Positions 1-5,351 of a stretch of DNA of 8,053 nt are shown here, piece by piece. A program made the translations under genes and the position numbers. Source of the DNA: a bacterium. Its GTDB lineage: Bacteria; Krumholzibacteriota; Krumholzibacteriia; WVZY01. The stretch is taken from contig JAPUJU010000391.1 of the NCBI GenBank assembly GCA_027296025.1, positions 1-8,053 on the forward strand, read 5' to 3'. The notes below the pieces were generated by a model. It did not search any database and was not told the origin of the DNA. It worked only from the letters and a program-made list of their open reading frames with translations. Each line of letters starts with the position of its first letter. Position 1 is the first letter of the stretch.

Positions 1-1347
1 CTCGTCGCCCCGAATCAGCTCGGCACGCAGGTACTCGACAAACCGTTCCGACGTCATCGATCCGAACGCGAACGTGTCAAAGTATTTTCTCAGAAACGCG
101 TCCATGCGTTCGCGCCCGACGCTCTCTTCGAGGAGGCGAAGGAAGAGGTACCCCTTGTTGTAGGCGACGGTGCTGAGACCGTCATCGGGATCATTGCGGT
201 CGCTGACGTCAAGTGCGAGACGCGTATCCGGATGGTCCTCTCCAAGACTTTCGATCTTTTCCTTTAACTCGTTGACGCCGAGCACGGCATCGAGCTCAGC
301 ATCGTCGCGCCCATAAACTGCTTCCATGATGCGGCGCTCGAAATACACCGTGAACCCTTCGTTGAGCCAGAAGTCATCCCACGTCGCATTGGTCACGAGG
401 TTTCCAGACCACGAGTGCGCCAGCTCGTGCGCGATAGTCGAGACGAGCGAGCGATCTCCCGCGACCAGCACCGGCGTCACGAACGACAGACGCGGATTTT
501 CCATACCGCCGTAAGGAAAACTCGGCGGCAGCACGATGACGTCGTACCGGTCCCAGCGATACGGCCCGTACAATGCTTCGGCCGTCCGGATCATTGATTC
601 GGTGTCCGCAAACTCCCAGGCCGCGCGGTCGACGATGTACGGCTCAGCGTACACGCCACAGCGATCACTGATCGGCCGGAACTCCAGATCCCCGGCGGCA
701 AGCGCGATGAGATAGGTAGGAATGGGCTGCGGCATGGAAAATTCATACACCCCGTCGTCGCTGCGGCGCGTTGAATTACTGGCACTCATGACGGCAAGCA
801 TCCCCTTCGGGACTTTGATGCGTGCGTCATAGGTGATGCGAACCTCTGGACTGTCCTGACACGGAATCCACGTGCGGTTCAAAATCGACTGGCCCTGCGT
901 ATACAGAAACGGCATCTTGCCCCCCGCAGTTTGTTCCGGCCTCAGCCAGTCCAGTGCCGTCGCACCCTCTGTGGTTTCGTAGTACACCGTGACGGATTTT
1001 GTTTCCGGCAGGATGTCGATAGCGAGTGGCTGGCCGATCGATTCCACTTCGTCACCGAGCGTGTACTCCGCCAGGTTCCCGGCACCATCGAGCGTTACTT
1101 TCTCAATAACGAGGCCACGCGTATCGAGGTAGAGCCTCTCCGCGCCGGATTTGTTAACGATCTCCAGGGTGACGCTGCCGCGTATCCGTTCCGCGTCGAA
1201 ATCGATCTCCAGGTCGAGGACCATGTGCTCGACGGCGACCTGATCCGGTTTCGCAAACGAGTGATTCACAACACTCGGACGATCACCCAGCATGTCACAC
1301 GCGGGTAGCATTGCCAGAAGAGCGACAAGAATAAGATTGCGTTTCAT
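1..1347 (-). CDS. M1-family metallo-aminopeptidase, leukotriene A4 hydrolase-like, predicted lipoprotein (C-terminus off window)
   Basis: Seen: an open frame from ATG at 1347 runs for 449 codons off the left edge. Residues 1-17 form a short signal (MKRN, hydrophobic core, LPAC), with Cys17 as a likely lipidation site, so the enzyme is probably anchored in the periplasm or outer membrane. The M1 exopeptidase motif GGMEN is at 280-284. The zinc site HELAH is at 307-311, with the third ligand Glu330 in WLNEG exactly 19 residues after His311. Tyr396 in VAYNKGY matches the transition-state tyrosine. WLRPEQT (134-140) and PCQDSP (162-167) are hallmarks of the leukotriene A4 hydrolase branch. Known of the family: zinc removal of N-terminal residues from peptides. 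The ATG at 1347 is preceded by GAGGG nine bases away; an in-frame ATG at 1356 would abut that site. The C-terminal helical domain lies beyond the window. No frameshift was seen. Substrate unknown; a role in nutrient peptide use is inference. Confidence 0.93.
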   Translation of the reverse strand, partial: MKRNLILVALLAMLPACDMLGDRPSVVNHSFAKPDQVAVEHMVLDLEIDFDAERIRGSVTLEIVNKSGAERLYLDTRGLVIEKVTLDGAGNLAEYTLGDEVESIGQPLAIDILPETKSVTVYYETTEGATALDWLRPEQTAGGKMPFLYTQGQSILNRTWIPCQDSPEVRITYDARIKVPKGMLAVMSASNSTRRSDDGVYEFSMPQPIPTYLIALAAGDLEFRPISDRCGVYAEPYIVDRAAWEFADTESMIRTAEALYGPYRWDRYDVIVLPPSFPYGGMENPRLSFVTPVLVAGDRSLVSTIAHELAHSWSGNLVTNATWDDFWLNEGFTVYFERRIMEAVYGRDDAELDAVLGVNELKEKIESLGEDHPDTRLALDVSDRNDPDDGLSTVAYNKGYLFLRLLEESVGRERMDAFLRKYFDTFAFGSMTSERFVEYLRAELIRGDE

Positions 1348-1435
1348 GAATTCCATCCCTCGCTTCTTTTTCGTGGCCAAGTCGACGCGAGCATTGCCGC
1401 AGGGTAGCATAGCGTTTCTCACGTTTCCATCGGGT

Positions 1436-1460
1436 CCGTCGGGGATGACAGAGCCGACGG
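1436..1460 (-). other. Hairpin between the alcohol dehydrogenase and peptidase genes
   Basis: A perfect 7-base inverted repeat (CCGTCGG and CCGACGG, 11-base loop) begins four bases after the dehydrogenase stop. No T-run follows on the minus strand, so it is not a standard intrinsic terminator. It could be an mRNA 3' stabiliser, a weak attenuator, or chance. The rest of the 116-base gap shows a possible TATGCT -10 but no convincing -35, so whether the peptidase has its own promoter is unresolved. Confidence 0.3.
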
Positions 1461-1463
1461 GTA

Positions 1464-2492
1464 TCACATCTTGATGACAGTGCGGACAGTACCCGCAAAC
1501 CGATCGAGAGCGTCGAGAGTGCTGTTCACCGCGCCCGCTTCGAGAGGAACCGTCTCGATCAACCGATCCGGAAAGTCGAACGTACCTTCGCGATACCACT
1601 GGAGCAACTGCTCGATCTCCTCTATCGTGTGATCCGACACGCCGATCACCTCCGCCTCTTTATTGATCAGGTCGTTATACGCGAAGATACGGACCGGCTG
1701 ATCCGTGAGCCCCGCGATCATCGCACGCCCGAACTGTCCTACCGAGCGCACCGCCTGCTGCATCGTTTCGGGAAGTCCTATCATCTCAATCGCCACGTCC
1801 ACGCCGTGGCCCCCGTTCAACTCCCGAATGCGCTCGACGGGGTCCGACTGACCGGCAAGAACCGGTACGGCGCCGGCACTCTCGGCCAGGCGGAGCTTCT
1901 CCGGGCTGATGTCTACGGCGAAGATCCTGGACGGTTCGAACAATGCGGCGAGCCGAACTGCCGACATCCCGAGCCCGCCCACACCGAACACGGCGACCGA
2001 TTCTCCGGCGCGCAAACGGGACTTGCGGATCGCATGAAGGGCGGTAGAGGAGGAACACATCATCACCGCGCCCTGAACGAACGGAACAGACTCAGGAAGC
2101 GGCACGACACTTCGTTCCGGGATCCGTATGCACTCGGCATAGCCACCGTCCCGGTGTTTTCCGATCATTTGAACGGTTGTGCAGAACCGATCGTTTCCGG
2201 CCGCGCAGGATGCGCACCGGCCACAGCCGACCAGGTAGTGCAGGCAAACACGATCCCCGGTCCGCACGTGCGTAACGGTGTCGCCGGTGTCGGAGACAAC
2301 ACCGGATACCTCGTGTCCGAGTGTGATCGGGAGTGGAAAAGCGGGCGATGTACCCGCCCGGTAATGGGCGTCGGAATGACAAATACCGGCCGCCACAACT
2401 TTGACAACGACCTCGCCGCGCTCGGGCACTGGCACGGGTACCTCCCGTTCCTCGAGCGGGCGGCCCGTTTGAATGAGCTGGAGCGCTTTCAT
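1464..2492 (-). CDS. Zinc-dependent medium-chain alcohol dehydrogenase
   Basis: A 342-residue protein of the usual length for the zinc MDR family, which oxidises alcohols or reduces aldehydes/ketones with NAD(P) in the cytoplasm. Seen: the N-terminal catalytic GroES-like domain has zinc ligands Cys38 (GICHSD) and His60-Glu61 (LGHE), with a probable further ligand Cys146. The structural-zinc lobe is complete with Cys90, Cys93, Cys96 and Cys104. The Rossmann fold has GVGGLG at 170-175 and an acidic Asp194 at the end of the second strand, which favours NAD over NADP. I chose the ATG at 2492 because the family N-terminus (MKALQL) starts there and it overlaps the upstream stop in ATGA (2489-2492), implying translational coupling to the membrane-protein gene. 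The frame stays open to 2636, but that extension is the upstream gene's DNA read in another frame. The substrate cannot be told from sequence. Confidence 0.94.
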   Translation of the reverse strand: MKALQLIQTGRPLEEREVPVPVPERGEVVVKVVAAGICHSDAHYRAGTSPAFPLPITLGHEVSGVVSDTGDTVTHVRTGDRVCLHYLVGCGRCASCAAGNDRFCTTVQMIGKHRDGGYAECIRIPERSVVPLPESVPFVQGAVMMCSSSTALHAIRKSRLRAGESVAVFGVGGLGMSAVRLAALFEPSRIFAVDISPEKLRLAESAGAVPVLAGQSDPVERIRELNGGHGVDVAIEMIGLPETMQQAVRSVGQFGRAMIAGLTDQPVRIFAYNDLINKEAEVIGVSDHTIEEIEQLLQWYREGTFDFPDRLIETVPLEAGAVNSTLDALDRFAGTVRTVIKM

Positions 2493-2968
2493 CCCGTACG
2501 ACGAAACCCGCTGATGAGAAGAAGTACGCCGACCACGATGACGCCGATGGGCCAGCTCCTGGCAAGAACCACGCTGAGTTCCCCGTGCGCAAGTCCCTTC
2601 GCCACCAGAATCAGTCCGGGAACCAACGGCCACCACGGTGACGTACCACGATAGAGCCTGTCGACGACGTAGATTGCGAGAAACCCAACCCCGAGCCCGA
2701 TCGATCCGTACTCATAAACATTCCAGATATCCGAACCGATTCGACCGAGTCCCAACCCAAGCAGGATACAGCCGGGAATCAATAATCCGTACTCGCGCCT
2801 GTAGAGGTACCCGACGACAAAAGCGGCGCCGATGACCATTCGCGTCACTGCGCCGTTCGGCACGTCGATCACCTGCACTGCGAGGAGCAGAACACCGAGA
2901 ACGACCAGCACGACGCCGATGTGGCGTCGCTTGTCGGCTTCGCGGATACGTCGTTCTTGCTCGTTCAT
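2489..2968 (-). CDS. Small polytopic membrane protein, LiaI/DUF5668-like
   Basis: A 159-residue protein with a charged N-terminus (about residues 1-15, rich in Arg/Glu/Lys) followed by about six short hydrophobic segments: near 17-34, 42-56, 61-76, 88-102, 112-125 and 139-154. Several segments share a pattern of an aromatic residue, Pro/Leu and Gly-rich aliphatics (LLIPGCILLGLGL, WPLVPGLILVAKGL, WPIGVIVVGVLLL). This resembles the repeated membrane motif of LiaI/LiaF-type small membrane proteins; that family link is from memory and tentative. No catalytic motif was seen. I chose the ATG at 2968 (MNEQERR) because GAGGA lies about ten bases upstream; the frame is open to 3040, but the extra 24 residues are low-complexity polar sequence without a clear ribosome site. 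The stop overlaps the dehydrogenase start by four bases, so the two are co-transcribed. Function unknown; possibly envelope stress sensing or protection. Confidence 0.82.
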   Translation of the reverse strand: MNEQERRIREADKRRHIGVVLVVLGVLLLAVQVIDVPNGAVTRMVIGAAFVVGYLYRREYGLLIPGCILLGLGLGRIGSDIWNVYEYGSIGLGVGFLAIYVVDRLYRGTSPWWPLVPGLILVAKGLAHGELSVVLARSWPIGVIVVGVLLLISGFRRTG

Positions 2969-3171
2969 TCGACTTTCATCCTCACGCTCGACCGTATAAC
3001 GGCTCCTCGATCCAGACGAGTTCCCCCTGAATACGTTCACCGAGTTTATCGTACTTTGGGCCGAAATACCATCGAACGCTTGCCGAACTGTCCCTCGCCT
3101 GACCCGACAGCGGCCCGCCTCTCTTCAGGCACTTTTCAAACACAGGCAATTCGGTGCGCTTCTTGCAGTCA

Positions 3172-3189
3172 CCGTCACTTTCATGACGG
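3172..3189. promoter_or_regulatory. Inverted repeat upstream of the beta-barrel gene, candidate operator
   Basis: CCGTCA (3172-3177) and its exact reverse complement TGACGG (3184-3189) are separated by six bases. The element lies just downstream of a weak -35-like TTGCAG (3163-3168). The spacing and symmetry suit a dimeric repressor or activator site, but a 6-base arm can arise by chance. Confidence 0.3.
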
Positions 3190-3203
3190 CAGATTCTTAC
3201 TCA

Positions 3204-3241
3204 GGGTTTCACATTGAACCCGATGCGGCGCTAACGCATCG
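3204..3241 (+). promoter_or_regulatory. Tandem hairpins in the probable leader of the beta-barrel gene
   Basis: Two stem-loops lie back to back. GGGTT (3204-3208) pairs with AACCC (3217-3221), with a possible T-G extension. CGATGCG (3221-3227) pairs perfectly with CGCATCG (3235-3241) around a 7-base loop. They share base 3221, so both cannot form fully at once. They end ten bases before the Shine-Dalgarno, where structures could stabilise the mRNA or modulate translation. No known riboswitch class is recognised. Confidence 0.35.
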
Positions 3242-3251
3242 CATTATTGCC

Positions 3252-3258
3252 AGGGAGG
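3252..3258 (+). promoter_or_regulatory. Strong Shine-Dalgarno for the beta-barrel gene
   Basis: AGGGAGG lies seven bases before ATG 3266, the clearest ribosome-binding site in the window. It fixes the start of the beta-barrel gene and suggests high expression, as expected for an abundant outer-membrane protein. Confidence 0.8.
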
Positions 3259-3265
3259 GACTTTT

Positions 3266-3829
3266 ATGAGAACCATTTCTGCCATTCTCGCGATTGTCTG
3301 TCTTTGCACGATTGGTGTCTCGAGCAGCTATGCCGAGTGGTCGCCAGAGATGGGCCTCAAGGGAGCCGGTTTTGAAATTGGTCTGGTCAATGCCGACCAG
3401 GTCGATCAGACCTTTGGTGTTGGTGTGTTTGCCAACCTCGGCACGCTCGCACCAAACGTCATGATGGAAGCCTATGTGGACTACTGGCAGGTCACGGAAC
3501 AATTCTTCGTTACGAGCGAACTGCGTTTTCGTGACATCAGCCTGGGTGCCCGCGCGAAGTATGCGTTCAACGTATCGAACAGCAAGCTTACGCCTTATGC
3601 AGGCGCGGGTCTCGGTATTCACTTCATAAACGCCAGGTACGAAGACTCCCTCGTCCCGTTGCTGAACACCAGCATTTCGGAGACGAAGCTGGGATTAGAC
3701 ATTGGTGGCGGTATGCTCGCTGCAGTTTCGGACAAAGCGTCCTTTGTCGGCGAGGCCTGGTATTCATTCGTTCCGGATATCAGCCAGTTCTCGATCCAGA
3801 TCGGTATGGAGTACGCGCTTCCCTGGTAA
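3266..3829 (+). CDS. Small outer-membrane beta-barrel protein
   Basis: A 187-residue exported protein. Seen: residues 1-23 are a Sec signal peptide (Arg2, hydrophobic stretch ISAILAIVCLCTIGV, then SYA before Glu24), so cleavage after Ala23 is likely. The mature part of about 164 residues has alternating polar/non-polar strands rich in Gly and aromatics (for example ISLGARAKYAF, LTPYAGAGLGIHF, SFVGEAWYSF, FSIQIGMEYALPW). The chain ends in a strand with a terminal Trp, the usual signal recognised by the BAM assembly machinery. Size and pattern fit an 8-stranded OmpA/OmpW-type barrel; the family is not pinned down further. Cys12 and Cys14 sit inside the signal and do not form a good lipobox. The gene stands alone between an upstream leader with hairpins and a strong terminator. 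The ligand or role, whether porin, adhesion or structural, is unknown. Confidence 0.88.
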   Translation: MRTISAILAIVCLCTIGVSSSYAEWSPEMGLKGAGFEIGLVNADQVDQTFGVGVFANLGTLAPNVMMEAYVDYWQVTEQFFVTSELRFRDISLGARAKYAFNVSNSKLTPYAGAGLGIHFINARYEDSLVPLLNTSISETKLGLDIGGGMLAAVSDKASFVGEAWYSFVPDISQFSIQIGMEYALPW

Positions 3830-3853
3830 AGGGCAGCCGCTTTATGCGTGATC

Positions 3854-3893
3854 AACGGCCCCGGTCTTCGGATCGGGGCCGTTCGAAGTTTTT
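3854..3893 (+). terminator. Intrinsic (Rho-independent) terminator after the beta-barrel gene
   Basis: A 13-base GC-rich stem (3854-3866 with 3871-3883, one G-T pair) is closed by a TTCG tetraloop and followed by TTTTT at 3889-3893. It ends the beta-barrel transcript 25 bases after the stop and insulates the downstream lexA operon from read-through. There is no T-run on the opposite strand, so it works in one direction. Confidence 0.93.
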
Positions 3894-3961
3894 CTCCCAC
3901 TTCTAATCTCCTGTCGATAAACACCTTGCCGAAAATATTTTACCCCGCTCGAATATACCTC

Positions 3962-3991
3962 TTGCTATACCAGACAAATGTCTGGTATCAT
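3962..3991 (+). promoter_or_regulatory. Predicted promoter of the lexA-imuA-imuB-dnaE2 operon
   Basis: TTGCTA (3962-3967, 4 of 6 to consensus) and TATCAT (3986-3991, 5 of 6) are separated by 18 bases. Transcription should start near 3998, only a few bases before ATG 4001, and no Shine-Dalgarno precedes that ATG. The LexA-type palindrome fills the spacer, the expected position for blocking polymerase. An alternative upstream AT-rich start (3926-3959) has poor spacing. Confidence 0.6.
3967..3988. promoter_or_regulatory. LexA operator (SOS box), perfect palindrome
   Basis: The arm ATACCAGACA, a spacer AA, and the exact reverse complement of the arm form a 22-base site 12 bases upstream of lexA. 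Position, symmetry and the autoregulation typical of lexA make this the probable LexA site for the whole cassette. It is not the enterobacterial CTGT-N8-ACAG, the Bacillus CGAAC-type or the alphaproteobacterial GTTC repeat. I found no second copy in the window. Confidence 0.82.
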
Positions 3992-4000
3992 CCTCCCGTT

Positions 4001-4675
4001 ATGTCACCACGCACTCCACCGGGTAAGACCCGGGATCAGATTTTCAGGTTTGTCCGGGACCGGTTGCTCGACGGGTTTCCGCCGACGGTCCGGGAGATAC
4101 AGGACGCATTCGGCTTTCGAGCCGTGCAGACGGTGCAGGCACATCTGGAGCGCCTCGTTACGGAAGGTCGGCTGGCGAAACAAAAAGGAAAAGCCAGAGG
4201 CTATACCCTTCCAACGGGTACACCGGAAAGGCCGGCTACGTTTTTCGTCCCCCTGCTGGGCCGTGTACAGGCGGGTGATCTCAACGCGGCGATCGAGGAC
4301 TGTGAAGGGTACGTCGCGGTCCAGCAGCGGGGAACAGAGTTATCGCGAACACGTCTACCTCAAGAGGGCTCCTCGGCCCATCACCACCACTCCCCAAGCC
4401 AGGGAGCCCTCTTTGCCCTCCGCGTCCGTGGTGAAAGTATGACCGGCGCGGGGATTCTCCCCGATGACACCGTTATCGTGAGGTCGCAACCCACGGCCGA
4501 TTCAGGAGATATTGTTGTCGCTCTGATCGGGGATGAAGCAACCGTAAAAACACTGCGGATTCAACGGAATCAGATCATCCTCCAGCCCGAGAACCCAGCG
4601 TTCGATCCAATTATACCGGAACCGGACACATGTACGATTCTTGGGAAAGTGATCGAAATCCGACGATACCTTTGA
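4001..4675 (+). CDS. lexA: LexA SOS repressor with a His-containing insertion
   Basis: A 224-residue LexA: represses SOS genes and self-cleaves when stimulated by RecA filaments. Seen: an N-terminal winged helix-turn-helix (about 5-70; PPTVREIQDAFGF, then a recognition helix RAVQTVQAHLERL that differs from the E. coli one). The cleavage site is Ala91-Gly92 (VQAGDL). The S24 catalytic serine is Ser146 in GESM and the lysine is Lys183 in VKTL. The Ser-Lys spacing (37) equals that of E. coli LexA, but the cleavage-site-to-Ser spacing is 55 instead of 35. The extra 20 or so residues lie around 107-135 and include HHHH at 127-130. Start: ATG 4001 is at the family N-terminus and just after the operator; the frame stays open back to 3848, but that DNA is terminator and promoter. 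It heads the mutasome operon and probably represses itself. Confidence 0.95.
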   Translation: MSPRTPPGKTRDQIFRFVRDRLLDGFPPTVREIQDAFGFRAVQTVQAHLERLVTEGRLAKQKGKARGYTLPTGTPERPATFFVPLLGRVQAGDLNAAIEDCEGYVAVQQRGTELSRTRLPQEGSSAHHHHSPSQGALFALRVRGESMTGAGILPDDTVIVRSQPTADSGDIVVALIGDEATVKTLRIQRNQIILQPENPAFDPIIPEPDTCTILGKVIEIRRYL

Positions 4676-4712
4676 TCGCTCCACGCGTGGGTCGCTCGCT
4701 GCGGAAATTAAC

Positions 4713-5351
4713 ATGAACAACAATCTACTCACAACCGCTGAGTTCGATCAGCTTATTGCCCGTTTTGGCATCCGACCGACACCCTCCTCTGAAACCAGAG
4801 AGTGGAATCTGTCCAGTCTTGCCGGGCGGTTTGTGGAGCTGTCCAGCGCCGAGGAAACGGCATCGTTGACGGCCGCTATGTCGCTTGTGTGCGAGAGCCA
4901 GCTTCGGGGCGAACCGGCTGCGTGGATCGCTGTAGGAGATTCAATATTTTTCCCACCCGATGCCGCCGACTCGGGTGTGGACCTGACCGCGTTGCCGGTC
5001 ATTCGGACTCCCGATACGAAAACAGCGGTGCGGGCAGCCGACCGGCTGCTGCGCTCGAAGGGATTCGGCCTTATTACACTCGACCTCGGCCCGAAAAGTG
5101 CGATGCGTGTATCCGTGCAGACGCGGCTGGCGGGGCTGGCCAGGAAGCATGGCACGGCGCTTCTCTGTTTGACGCGCAAAGGACACCACGCCGCATCGAT
5201 TGGATCCCTCGTGTCGATTAGAGGGAGAACCCGGGTCAAAAAAACCGGTTTCAATAAATTCACGTGGGAGATAGAGATCCTCAAAGACAAGCGTCTGGGT
5301 CCTGGGTGGTATCATGCGGGGGTGTGCTGTGGACCGGATGGCCTGTGTTAA
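4713..5351 (+). CDS. imuA: ImuA, RecA-like SOS mutasome accessory protein
   Basis: A 212-residue protein whose position (lexA-imuA-imuB-dnaE2) and sequence fit ImuA, a RecA/SulA-like partner of ImuB and DnaE2 in damage-induced mutagenesis. Seen: GRFVELSS (38-45) aligns with the strand before a P-loop, but the loop region SSAEETAS (44-51) lacks the GK[ST] of Walker A, so ATP binding there is doubtful. Further on come AAWIAVGD (69-76), GVDLTALPVIRTP (88-100), AADRLLRSKGFGLITLDLG (108-126, Walker-B-like strand) and LKDKRLGPGWYHAGVCCGPDG near the C-terminus, typical of this family as I remember it. Residues 205-212 hold three Cys. The gene starts 37 bases after lexA with only a weak GGA as ribosome site; a 10-base palindrome (4681-4690) sits in that gap. 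Its 3' end overlaps imuB, so translation is probably coupled. Confidence 0.85.
   Translation: MNNNLLTTAEFDQLIARFGIRPTPSSETREWNLSSLAGRFVELSSAEETASLTAAMSLVCESQLRGEPAAWIAVGDSIFFPPDAADSGVDLTALPVIRTPDTKTAVRAADRLLRSKGFGLITLDLGPKSAMRVSVQTRLAGLARKHGTALLCLTRKGHHAASIGSLVSIRGRTRVKKTGFNKFTWEIEILKDKRLGPGWYHAGVCCGPDGLC

Larger units (their letters stand above)
2969..3265. other. Divergent intergenic region with no gene
   Basis: This 297-base stretch separates the minus-strand membrane-protein operon from the plus-strand beta-barrel gene and must hold both promoters. I could not place a convincing sigma70 pair for either direction. Candidate elements are TTGCAG at 3163-3168 on the plus strand and GATAAA-like sequence near 3045-3055 on the minus strand. 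The plus-strand half contains three consecutive inverted repeats, listed separately. A 98-codon plus frame from 2921 runs across it but has no protein-like features. Confidence 0.6.

Noticed and set aside
2493..2636. N-terminal extension of the alcohol dehydrogenase by 48 residues
   Set aside because: The DNA is the 3' coding end of the membrane-protein gene, the extension is Arg/Ser-rich, and the family starts at MKALQL.
1629..2654. 341-codon plus-strand open frame opposite the alcohol dehydrogenase
   Set aside because: It lies antisense to a gene with a full set of zinc and Rossmann motifs. Its translation is rich in Arg/His/Pro with no domain, as expected from GC-biased codon use on the other strand.
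2921..3217. 98-codon plus-strand open frame across the divergent intergenic region
   Set aside because: It overlaps the start of the membrane-protein gene on the other strand, has no ribosome site, and its translation shows no domain, signal or membrane segment.
3379..3387. GGTCTGGTC in the beta-barrel gene as a second LexA half-site
   Set aside because: There is no matching inverted arm at the right distance and it is inside coding sequence.
3848..4000. N-terminal extension of LexA by 51 residues
   Set aside because: This stretch contains the intrinsic terminator, the promoter and the operator; the LexA family N-terminus begins at ATG 4001.
4748..5290. 180-codon minus-strand open frame inside imuA
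   Set aside because: Antisense shadow of imuA with a Ser/Arg-rich translation and no recognisable motif or ribosome site.
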